Shown: one piece after another, positions 39,307 through 49,222 of the stretch | Position numbering within the stretch: the first letter of the stretch is position 1 | Layout: every line of letters begins with the position of its first letter | DNA from: Paeniglutamicibacter sulfureus | Lineage (GTDB): Bacteria > Actinomycetota > Actinomycetes > Actinomycetales > Micrococcaceae | Length of the DNA stretch: 64,000 nt | Direction of reading: 5' to 3' | Assembly: GCF_039535115.1 (NCBI RefSeq) | Contig: NZ_BAAAWO010000001.1 | Coordinates: 2,976,001 to 3,040,000, forward strand | Position numbers and translations under genes: made by a program | Notes under the pieces: generated by a model | Told to the model about the DNA's origin: nothing | Database searches by the model: none | Seen by the model: the letters and a program-made list of their open reading frames with translations, nothing else

Positions 39307-39482
39307 GGAGGCGGTTTCCGGATCGCCTTGCGAAACGGACAGCTCGTGCTCGCCTTGCACCCAACGGGAAGGCGCGCCCGGGGCAACGACGCCACGTCCT
39401 GGTGCATATTTCGCTCGGCCCCGGACGCACCTGGTCCTTCACCGCCGCCAACACCTCGAAATGATCGACCTGATGAACGGAC

Positions 39483-39901
39483 TCACTTCCGGTCACGGCT
39501 TGTCCCGGGCTGGAGGCACCAAGCCGATACCCGTAATTGTCCAGACACCGTCTGGACAATTACGGGATCTCGGAAGCCATCACGGCCGGACCCTAATAGT
39601 GTGTCGCAGCTAATGTTCGAGTCCCAAGTTCCGATAGCCACCCCTCCATTGGCAAGCCCACTCCTCCAGTCCCGCTCTGGGTTGAAATCATCCTGAGTGC
39701 CGCAGAACCGCTCCAGCTCGATTAGCGACCGAGAGGCGGGGAACTTGCGGGCGACCTCTTGGAAACCAGTCAGCGGACCTCTTCTGCGTACGCCACGTAT
39801 TCGATCTGTTTCTCCCACGCGAGTTCCGTAGCGATCGCCCGCACGCCTAGCCACACGGAAAGCAACTGATTCGTGTCATGATCCAATCGGTTTTTGGTCA
39901 T
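39483..39901 (-). pseudogene. Possible frameshifted gene remnant of unknown function
   Basis: The 650-base gap after pyk holds no intact gene. From an ATG at 39901 on the minus strand a 43-residue frame reads VRAIATELAWEKQIEYVAYA, then stops at 39770. The neighbouring frame continues with GFQEVARKFPASRSLIELER and FNPERDWRSGLANGG. Together these look like one decayed coding sequence. I cannot name it. No ribosome site precedes the ATG. Confidence 0.25.
39530..39566. repeat. Perfect 17-bp inverted repeat with 3-base spacer
   Basis: The arms CCCGTAATTGTCCAGAC and GTCTGGACAATTACGGG are exact complements separated by ACC. It lies 224 bases after the pyk stop and is AT-richer than the surroundings. 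It could be abutted ends of a lost mobile element, a recombination site or a protein-binding palindrome. A terminator is less likely because of its distance and the lack of a U-tract. Confidence 0.75.
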
Positions 39902-39961
39902 GACTGAATACGGCGATACAGGTAAAGAGTTCACGGATAGGCTTTCCCGGGAAGTTATTTG

Positions 39962-40420
39962 TCACCGGACCGGGGGCCGCAGCCCGTTATCGACCGGAAG
40001 CGCAAACTGCACGTTGTACAGCTCGATGTAGGCGCCGCCGGCAGACAGCAATTCCCCATGGCTCCCCTGTTCGACGATCCGCCAGGCGTCCATCACCAGG
40101 ATCAGGTCGGCGTCGCGGATCGTGGAGAGCCGGTGCGCGGTCACCGCGCAGCGCGGCCACGGCCTCCTGCACCAGCGCCTCGGTGCGGGTGTCCACCGAG
40201 CTGGTGGCCTCGTCCAGGATCAGCACGCTGGGTCTGGCCAGGAACGCGCGGGCGATGGTGATCAGCTGCCGCTCGCCCGCGCTGACGTTCTCGGCCTCTT
40301 CGGCGAGCACCGTGTCATAACCTTCGGGCAGCGAGCGGACGAACCTGCCCACGTAGGTCGCGGTGGCCGCGTCAATGATCTCTTCCTCGGTGGCCCCGAG
40401 CCGCAGGCGCAGCAGCATAT
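39962..40420 (-). pseudogene. Truncated and frameshifted ABC exporter ATPase (MdlB-like)
   Basis: Only the C-terminal ATPase part remains. The frame contains [20 protein letters not shown], an ABC signature of the form [17 protein letters not shown], and Walker [21 protein letters not shown]. It breaks near 40150 and continues in another frame with the H-loop [18 protein letters not shown] and the normal C-terminus [11 protein letters not shown]. About six residues before the H-loop are missing. The transmembrane domain and Walker A are gone. It is the relic of a type IV ABC multidrug or lipid exporter. Confidence 0.8.
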
Positions 40421-40644
40421 TCCCGCTGCGCCTTCTGGGCTGGGGCATGGCCACGCGGTGATTTGCGGAACCGGACATGTTCCGAAGCGAGTCGCGTGCG
40501 CGGCGGACCACAAGGGCACTTTGTCCCCGCGCTCCAGGCGCGCGAGAAAGCCTGGCAGTTTCCAAGAAGCCTACGCCGGCACCGGGGCGATAGTGTAGGC
40601 ACGGGAGTTCCGCCGACGCGGAAACGGCACGAAGGGGAAAAGCG

Positions 40645-43032
<2,388 letters not shown>

Positions 43033-43045
43033 CCGTCCCGGCCCG

Positions 43046-43545
43046 CTACGAGGCAGGGGTGCACTTCACGCTGGACACGAGCAGGACCTTGGACAGCTCC
43101 GCCGTGACGCGCGCCGGCGCGCCGCTAAGCCCCGAGGCCGTGGGCGTGATTGTCACGGCATACACGTACGTGCCCAGCAGGGCCGCGCCGTCCAGGCGCA
43201 AGGTTGCCGTTGCGGACGAGGTGGTTATTGTCGTCGCGACCGAGTTCCGCACGGCCCTTACCGTGTAAGCCGTCGCGTCGACCGGACCCCAGTTCAGGGT
43301 CAGGTCGGAGTATGTATCGCCCAACAGCGGACCGTCCTTGCGGATACAGGTCACGGTTGCGGGGTTCACGCCCTGCGGTGCCCACGCGCCGGCAACCACG
43401 GTGGAGGCCACCGACCCGTTCAGCGTCCACAGTGCCTGTGCTCCGGTGGCGCCGAGCCCAAGGACCACGATGACGCCGTAGACAATCGCCGCGATGCGCC
43501 ATGAACCGGACCGCTCGCGGGTGCCGCGCGCGCTCCCGCCGACAC
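43046..43545 (-). CDS. SipW-linked exported protein with fibronectin-like domain, start codon out of frame
   Basis: The frame encodes a signal segment (WRIAAIVYGVIVVLGLGATG, then AQALWTLNGSV) of the type found in SipW-dependent proteins, followed by a small beta-rich domain with two Cys (TVTCIRKDG; VSSVKCTPAS at the end). No start codon exists in frame just before the signal; the next is ATG 43693, deep in sipW. A GTG at 43543-43545 would serve if the CGCGCGCGC run at 43525-43533 were one CG shorter. So the gene is frameshifted, misassembled there, or read through from sipW. Confidence 0.6.
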
Positions 43546-44136
43546 CTGCCGGGAGGCCTCGTCGTCCTGGCCGGGGGTCGCCGCGGCACGCCGCCGTGCG
43601 AGAAGTCCGCGGATCATGGTGATGGCACCGTAGCCAATCAGCCCGGCTGCAGCAAGGTTGCCCACCAGTCCGCGGTCGTGGTTGCCTAGCCAATTGGCCG
43701 CGAATCCTGCGTACGGCACCGCGTAGAACAGCTTCCCGCGCATCTGCACCTCGGTGATAGGGGTTTCATCGGCAACATCGTTGTTGTCTCCCCGGGTGAC
43801 CAGCGTGCGCATGCCCGACTGGTCCGCGGCGAGTGATTCGATGCGGTGGGTGATGACTTCCGGGCGGCCAGATTCAAGCTGGTAGGTCACCACGTCGCCG
43901 ACGTTCAACGATTCAAACGGGGCGGGCTTGACGACCAGCAGCGTTCCCGGTCCATAGTTCGGCAGCATGGAGCTGGTCAGCACCGAATAGGCCTGCGACC
44001 CCGTGAGTGCGGGGACCACGATGAGCACCAATGCTGCCAACGAGGCAGCAACCAGGGCGACGAAACCGACGGCGGTCCCGGCCCGGCCCAGTGCGTGGCG
44101 GGCGAAGGATGAATGTGCTGCCGTATGCCGGGACAT
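43420..44136 (-). CDS. sipW: Signal peptidase I, SipW type
   Basis: A 238-residue membrane protease. An N-terminal anchor (AVGFVALVAASLAALVLIVV) precedes the catalytic Ser in SMLPNYGPGTLLVV. The general base is His in EVITHRIESL, as in SipW/ER-type peptidases, not Lys. Asp follows in TRGDNNDVADETPI. A second membrane segment lies in LAAAGLIGYGAITMI. The last 50 residues (after ARRRAAA) overlap the next gene and may not be natural. It should process the adjacent TasA-like substrates. Confidence 0.9.
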   Translation of the reverse strand: MSRHTAAHSSFARHALGRAGTAVGFVALVAASLAALVLIVVPALTGSQAYSVLTSSMLPNYGPGTLLVVKPAPFESLNVGDVVTYQLESGRPEVITHRIESLAADQSGMRTLVTRGDNNDVADETPITEVQMRGKLFYAVPYAGFAANWLGNHDRGLVGNLAAAGLIGYGAITMIRGLLARRRAAATPGQDDEASRQVSAGARAAPASGPVHGASRRLSTASSWSLGSAPPEHRHCGR

Positions 44137-44165
44137 GGGGGACCATACCTTTCTGGGAGGTGGGT

Positions 44166-44708
44166 TTACTGGAGTTGGGTGGCGTTGAGGTTGAAGCCAA
44201 CGCCGGCAACCGCTCCCCCAAGGGTTGCCGGGGCATTGGCCGCCAGCGCGACTGTCAGGCAGAGCGTGCCACTTTGGCCCTGTCCCAGCTCCACTGCCGT
44301 TGACACGCGGATCACCGAGCAATCGGCGCCCTGGACCATGTAGAGGACGGTGGTGAGATAGGGCGCGAGCGCACCTGTTGCCTTTGGCAGTCCCGGATCC
44401 ACTCTGATGCGGAACGTCCCGCTGCCGGCGTTGCTCGAATTGGTGAGTGTGACGGCGGTGGTGCGGGTGGCTCCGGGCAGTAGCCCGGTGACCCCGGGAA
44501 TCGTCACGGTTTGCCCCGCAACCGAGAGCTGTTGGGTCGTTGCCCCGGATGCCTTGACGGCCAACGAGAAGTCGGCGCCGGTCACGATCTGGCGTGTCGA
44601 TGTTTCCGTTTGGTTCCACGCGGCAAGGGTTCCCTGCACCGTGAACAGCGCCAGGATGGTTGCGGCCCCCAAGATCGCAACCATCCTCAGCGTCGTTTTC
44701 GTGCCCAT
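44166..44708 (-). CDS. SipW-dependent exported protein
   Basis: A 180-residue protein whose N-terminus (GTKTTLRMVAILGAATILAL...LAAWNQTET) is a long SipW-type signal ending before an AAWN-like site. The mature part is beta-rich with Thr/Gly/Val repeats and two Cys (GADCSVI; TLCLTVA) that could bond. It resembles TasA/CalY-like fibre subunits in layout only. It is 29 bases upstream of sipW and 40 bases downstream of the broken TasA-like gene. Confidence 0.78.
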   Translation of the reverse strand: MGTKTTLRMVAILGAATILALFTVQGTLAAWNQTETSTRQIVTGADFSLAVKASGATTQQLSVAGQTVTIPGVTGLLPGATRTTAVTLTNSSNAGSGTFRIRVDPGLPKATGALAPYLTTVLYMVQGADCSVIRVSTAVELGQGQSGTLCLTVALAANAPATLGGAVAGVGFNLNATQLQ

Positions 44709-44748
44709 GCGGTGTTCCTCGTGGTTCCTGGTTTTACCGGCGGTCGCG

Positions 44749-45276
44749 TTACGGCTCGGTGGTGCCGGCAGGCGCGATCTGTTCCAGCTTGAAACCGATG
44801 TTTCCCAGGTCGTTGGTGGCCTTGGTGCCCTCGGTCCCGGTGGTTGATTCCAGGAATTTCACACTGACCGAGGCGGTGTACTTACCGGACGAACTGGGAT
44901 CAAGGGGCCCGGTGACGACGGTTCCGCTTGCATCCTTCAGGGTCGCACTGCCGACCTGGAGGTAAGAGACCGAAGAGGCAAGATTATTGGTCAGCGTGAG
45001 CGACGCGCTCATCAGGTTGCCGGCAAGCGCCACGGTGACTGGTTGCGAGAAGTGCAGCGCGTCGCCCGGGACTGCCTTGTATGAACCCAGTTGGATCGCG
45101 GTGCCGGCGTCATTGGTTCAGGTTCCGGTGCCCGCGGTCAGCTCAAGATCGCCCGAGGTAATGGTTCCTGCCGGCTCGGCCACTGATTTGTTCCAAACTG
45201 CGAGCGTTCCGCCGCCTCCCAGCAGCAGTGCCACGTCGAGGCCGGTCGCAAGAGCACCCTTCGTCATCTTGTTCAT
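44749..45276 (-). pseudogene. TasA-like SipW-dependent protein with in-frame TGA at codon 53
   Basis: A 176-codon frame is continuous from ATG 45276 to the stop at 44749 except for TGA at 45118-45120. The start MNKMTKGALATGLDVALLLG and LAVWNKSVAEPAGTITSG form a classical SipW-type signal and cleavage region. After ELTAGTGT comes TGA, then TNDAGTAIQLGSYKAV in the same frame. A Trp (TGG) is the likely ancestral codon. A GAAGGA site precedes the ATG. It is a recent nonsense mutation, a sequence error, or possible read-through. Confidence 0.8.
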
Positions 45277-45639
45277 CGTGTTGGTCCTTCACAAGTCCTG
45301 CACCGGACCCAGCGACCGGTGCAACATCTACTGTGCAGGTCGAACCACAAGATGGAGATTAACTTTTCGGCAAACTTCCGCCAAGCTTTCCGCAATCATC
45401 TCAAGGCTTGATTTAGCCGTTCTTGCGGGAACCTTGATCGTTGGCGTGTTTCCTCAACGCCAGCCACAAGTCCTTGCGCCAAGCCAGGGGATACGCCGTT
45501 CCCTGGCTTGTTCGCACGGCGGTTTCACTCAATGCATCACGCGCCTGCCGCGGCTAAATCCCATCTCTTCACCAAAAGGCAATGCCCCCCGGGGAGACAT
45601 GGCCTTATCGCAACGATGGAAGGGCCGGGCGGCACTGGA
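45277..45639. other. Non-coding gap upstream of the SipW locus, with leader hairpin
   Basis: About 360 bases. A 7-bp hairpin (GCACCGG/CCGGTGC, 45300-45322) lies in the leader 24 bases upstream of the TasA-like gene. The rest should carry the promoter of the SipW operon; no other structure or gene is seen. Confidence 0.5.
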
Positions 45640-45873
45640 TCAACGGTTTGCTGCCGCAATGACCTCATCGGGCGCTTGGGTTCCGGCCGCTTCGTGGGCG
45701 CGCAGCACCTTGCGGGCACGGTCGCGCTTCAGGCGCTCGCGCGGATCGCGGTGCGGCAATTGGTCTGCGGGGTCGAGGACGGTGAACCCCAGGAACTGCA
45801 GGCGCCACAGAACGCGGTAGGTGAGGCTCAATCCCGTGGTGTCCTCGACAATGGGCAATTTCTTGTCACTCAT
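45640..45873 (-). CDS. Small hypothetical protein
   Basis: A 77-residue, charged protein (SDKKLPIVEDTTGLSLTYRV; DPRERLKRDRARKVLRAHEA). GGAAACCC precedes the ATG weakly. I do not recognise a family. Upstream, at 45954-45972, lie two short palindromes (CCAAT-G-ATTGG and TTGGT-AC-ACCAA) that may be a promoter operator. Confidence 0.6.
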   Translation of the reverse strand: MSDKKLPIVEDTTGLSLTYRVLWRLQFLGFTVLDPADQLPHRDPRERLKRDRARKVLRAHEAAGTQAPDEVIAAANR

Positions 45874-46012
45874 GGGTTTCCAGTCTCTTTCTGTGGGACA
45901 ACAACCCGATTGCGGGCGGATCGTCCGGTGGGCTGCGTCGGTTCAATTGTAAGCCAATGATTGGTACACCAACTAATTACCCCGGGGCATCCTCCGGTGA
46001 ATGCGGAGGGTC

Positions 46013-46465
46013 CTAGTGGGGCGCCTTGGAGGCGGCCGCGATGACCTTCTTCATGGTCGCGTGGAGGGCAATGAGTTCTTCGCCGTCCATATCCAGTCGC
46101 CGCATCATCTCCGTGGGCACCTCCAGGGCAAGCTCCCGGGCGTCCCTGCCTTTTTCGGTCAGCACTATCTCCAGGGTCCGCTCATCGGCCGCACTGCGGC
46201 TGCGCCGCACATAGCCGAGAGCTTCAATTCGCTTCACCAGCGGCGACAGTGTTCCGGGGTCCAATTGGAGCAGATTGCTCAGGCCCTTGATTGACAGAGG
46301 TTCATGCTCCCAGAGCGTCAACATGACAAGGTATTGGGGATGGGTTAGCCCCAGCGGCTCAAGGACCGGCCGATAGGCCGCGACCACGCTGCGCGACGCC
46401 AAGGACAGCGCAAAACAAACCTGGTTCTCCAACGCCAGCGGATCTACCGGCGGTTTTTCGCTCAC
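46013..46465 (-). CDS. MarR-family regulator, OhrR-like
   Basis: A 150-residue winged-helix regulator starting at GTG 46465 with AGGGAA upstream. The N-terminal ALENQVCFALSLASR carries a Cys at the place of the OhrR redox sensor. The helix-turn-helix and wing are in SIKGLSNLLQLDPGTLSPLV and YVRRSRSAADERTLEIVLT. OhrR represses organic hydroperoxide reductase and is released on Cys oxidation. No ohr gene is adjacent, so the target may be elsewhere or the regulator has changed role. Confidence 0.85.
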   Translation of the reverse strand: MSEKPPVDPLALENQVCFALSLASRSVVAAYRPVLEPLGLTHPQYLVMLTLWEHEPLSIKGLSNLLQLDPGTLSPLVKRIEALGYVRRSRSAADERTLEIVLTEKGRDARELALEVPTEMMRRLDMDGEELIALHATMKKVIAAASKAPH

Positions 46466-46882
46466 TTTGTTCCCTGCTTTGGTGGATGGTTCCGTCCATC
46501 CATCATAGGTACGGAAAACAGTTCCCGTTGCGAGAGTCCCGGCCGAAGGCAGCCCGCGTGCACTGGGGCCGGAGGCGGTGCCCTCCCGCGGATACGCCGC
46601 CCTCACCCGCGCCGGCCACGGTGGCCCCGACACCGACAGGCTTCGCACTCCGGCCCCGGTGCAGCACCCGCCGCACGACGAAACCCTGCCCCCCATGCCC
46701 GGCCTGCATTTACCTTCCCCTTGGGGCAACCCGGCTGCCCGGGCGATACCCAATCCTTAATTTCAACCATGGCAAAAGCGTCCTGACAAGGGGTTATCAT
46801 CGACATTTCCCAATAGTCTCCCAGTTGTCGCTTCCCGTTAACCTAAATGCGGTCGGCTCGTTGACTTGCGCCGATAGCGTCT
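46466..46882. other. Non-coding gap with operator-like palindrome (46483-46502)
   Basis: About 415 bases between the divergent MarR and neuA genes. TGGATGG-N6-CCATCCA at 46483-46502 begins 18 bases upstream of the MarR GTG and is a candidate autoregulatory operator. The rest is GC-rich and then AT-richer near neuA, where a promoter must lie. No gene is supported. Confidence 0.5.
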
Positions 46883-46888
46883 TTGGTT

Positions 46889-48112
46889 GTGAGTACGAAC
46901 AGCGAAGCGAAGACCCTGGTCATCATCCCGGCCCGCGGGGGATCAAAGGGAATCCCGCTAAAGAACCTGCGCAGGATCGGCGGCCAAACCTTGCTGGCCC
47001 GGGCCATTGAATCCGCGTTTGCCACGCCGTCAGTTCTCGACGTCGTGGTCAGCACGGATCACCCGGACATCAAGGCGGAGGCGTTGGCAAACGGCGCAAC
47101 AGTCATCGACCGCCCGGCAGAGATCGCCGGTGACACAGCAAGCAGCGAATCGGTGTTGTTGCACGCCCTGGGCACGCTGGACGTTCTCCCCCAAATCACC
47201 GTTTTCATCCAATGCACCTCGCCGGTCATTGACCCGGCAGACCTGCAGGCGGCCATCACCACGGTTGCCAGCGGGGCGGCGGACGTCAGCTTTGCCGTGG
47301 TTCCCGACCACGGGTTCCACTGGAGCTGCGACGAAACCGGGGCCGCCCAGGCCAGCGGACACGATGCCGCACGGCGTCCGCGACGGCAGGACCGCGAACC
47401 GCGGTTCCGCGAAACCGGGGCGTTCTACGTCATGGACACCGCGGGATTCCTTGAGGCGGAACATCGCTTCTTCGGCTCCCTGGCCCTGGCCCAGGTGCCG
47501 GAGGACCACGGAATCGACATCGACACCGAGGCCGACCTGGCCTTGGCCCAATGGCGACTGACCCACAACACGCCCGTGGCCGGGATCGACGTTGACGCGC
47601 TGGTCACCGACTTCGACGGCGTGCACACCCCGGACACCGCCTACCTCGGCCAGGACGGAAGCGAATCGGTACGGGTCTCCCGTTCCGACGGAATGGGCAT
47701 CTCGCTGCTGAAGAAGGCAGGAATCCACCTGCTGATCCTGTCCACGGAAACCAACCCCGTGGTCACCGCCCGGGCCACCAAGCTCGGCGTGGAAGTCGCC
47801 CAGGCCGTGAGCGACAAGGCCACCGTCCTGAACCAATGGATCGCCGACCTCGGCCTGGATCCGGAACGCGTCGCCTACCTTGGCAACGACGTGAACGACC
47901 TGGACGCCATGAACCAGGTCGGCTGGCCACTGACGGTGGCGGACGCGCAAGACTCCGTACACCTCGCTGCCCGGCACCGCCTTTCGCGGCCCGGCGGCCG
48001 CGGCGCGGTGCGGGAAGCCGCCGACCTCATCCTGGCCGGCACCACCAGCCAAAACACCGTGACAGCCACCGTCCCGGCATCCGGGCCACTGGAACCCTCA
48101 CTGGTTCGCTAG
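46889..48112 (+). CDS. neuA: CMP-nonulosonate cytidylyltransferase fused to a HAD phosphatase
   Basis: A 407-residue two-domain protein. The N-terminal domain (about 1-225) is a CMP-sialate synthetase: LVIIPARGGSKGIPLKNLR, VSTDHPDI, QCTSPVIDPADL and FRETGAFYVMDT. The C-terminal domain (about 230-390) is a KdsC-like HAD fold: VTDFDGVHTPD, LILSTETNPVVTARA and AYLGNDVNDLDAM. The fusion could dephosphorylate the 9-phosphate and activate the sugar with CTP. The GTG 46889 is chosen; TTG 46883 is an alternative, and no clear ribosome site is seen. Confidence 0.9.
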   Translation: MSTNSEAKTLVIIPARGGSKGIPLKNLRRIGGQTLLARAIESAFATPSVLDVVVSTDHPDIKAEALANGATVIDRPAEIAGDTASSESVLLHALGTLDVLPQITVFIQCTSPVIDPADLQAAITTVASGAADVSFAVVPDHGFHWSCDETGAAQASGHDAARRPRRQDREPRFRETGAFYVMDTAGFLEAEHRFFGSLALAQVPEDHGIDIDTEADLALAQWRLTHNTPVAGIDVDALVTDFDGVHTPDTAYLGQDGSESVRVSRSDGMGISLLKKAGIHLLILSTETNPVVTARATKLGVEVAQAVSDKATVLNQWIADLGLDPERVAYLGNDVNDLDAMNQVGWPLTVADAQDSVHLAARHRLSRPGGRGAVREAADLILAGTTSQNTVTATVPASGPLEPSLVR

Positions 48113-48199
48113 GCCCCCCACAGTTTTCCACCAATTCTCGCCGTGACCTTCACATAACCAACCCGAACGGTCCGGCAATCAACGAAAGGAAAGTCCCCC

Positions 48200-49093
48200 A
48201 TGACTATCACCACCACGGAAACCGCACCCGTCGCCATCGGCGAGCAGACCCTGGGCACCGGCCAGCAGGTTTATGTCATCGGCGAGATCGGCATCAACCA
48301 CAACGGTGACATGGAGATCGCCAAGCAGCTCATCGACGTCTCCGCCAAGGCCGGCGCCAACGCCGTGAAGTTCCAGAAGCGCACCCCCGACATCTCCACC
48401 CCGATGGACATGCGCGACAAGATCCGTTCCACCCCGTGGGGCGACATGACCTACCTGGACTACCGCTACCGCGTCGAATTCGATGCAGCGCAGTACAAGG
48501 AACTGATCCGCTACGCCGCAGCACAGGGCCTGCACGCCTTCGCCTCCCCGTGGGACGTCCCCTCGGTCGAGTTCATGGAAGAGCAGGGCGCAGTGACCCA
48601 CAAGGTCGCCTCCGCCTCGGTCACCGACATCGAGCTGCTCAAGGCCCTGGCCGAGACCGGCAAGCCGATCATCCTCTCCACCGGCATGTCCACCATCGAG
48701 CAGATCGACAAGGCCGTGGAGACCCTCGGCACCGACAAGCTGGTCATGATGCACGCAACCTCCACCTACCCGCTGCCTCCCGAAGAGGCCAACCTGCGCA
48801 TGATCACCACGCTGCAGGAGCGCTACCAGGTTCCGGTCGGCTACTCGGGCCACGAGCGCGGCCTGCAGATCTCGCTGGCAGCAGTCGCCCTGGGCGCCGT
48901 CACCGTCGAGCGCCACATCACCCTTGACCGCACCATGTGGGGCTCCGACCAGGCCTCCTCGCTGGAGCCGAAGGGCTTCGAGGCACTGATCCGCGACATC
49001 CGCATCCTCGAGCAGGCCATGGGCGACGGCGTCAAGAAGGTCTTCCCGGGCGAGCTGGCACCGCTGTCCCGCCTGCGCCGCGTCGATGCCTAA
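48200..49093 (+). CDS. neuB: Nonulosonate (sialic acid-type) synthase without SAF domain
   Basis: A 297-residue TIM-barrel condensing PEP with an N-acylhexosamine. Family blocks are IGEIGINHNGDMEIAKQLI, AVKFQKRTP, FASPWD, LSTGMSTIEQIDKAV, TYPLPPEEANL and GYSGHERGLQIS. It ends soon after VFPGELAPLSRLRRVDA. NeuB normally has about 340-350 residues with a C-terminal antifreeze-like SAF domain, which is absent here. AACGAAAGGAAAG precedes the ATG. It is 87 bases after neuA; a neuC epimerase gene is not in the window. Confidence 0.9.
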   Translation: MTITTTETAPVAIGEQTLGTGQQVYVIGEIGINHNGDMEIAKQLIDVSAKAGANAVKFQKRTPDISTPMDMRDKIRSTPWGDMTYLDYRYRVEFDAAQYKELIRYAAAQGLHAFASPWDVPSVEFMEEQGAVTHKVASASVTDIELLKALAETGKPIILSTGMSTIEQIDKAVETLGTDKLVMMHATSTYPLPPEEANLRMITTLQERYQVPVGYSGHERGLQISLAAVALGAVTVERHITLDRTMWGSDQASSLEPKGFEALIRDIRILEQAMGDGVKKVFPGELAPLSRLRRVDA

Positions 49094-49122
49094 CCCGTAG
49101 CATTCTTCGCATAGCTTCAACA

Positions 49123-49159
49123 CCGTGGGGTGTCCGCCTACCAGGCGGGCACCCCACGG
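49123..49159 (+). terminator. Terminator-like hairpin after neuB
   Basis: Arms of 17 bases, CCGTGGGGTGTCCGCCT and AGGCGGGCACCCCACGG, pair fully with one G-U wobble around a 3-base loop, 30 bases after the neuB stop. It separates neuA-neuB from the glycosyltransferase genes downstream. Confidence 0.8.
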
Positions 49160-49222
49160 GACTAGGTGGCCACATATGCCGTCGACCAGCCTCCCAGACC
49201 TAAGGACCACACCGAGATCCCC

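Noticed and set aside
39530..39566. Intrinsic terminator of the pyk operon
   Set aside because: It lies 224 bases past the stop, has only a 3-base loop and no U-tract; a recombination or protein-binding palindrome is a better reading.
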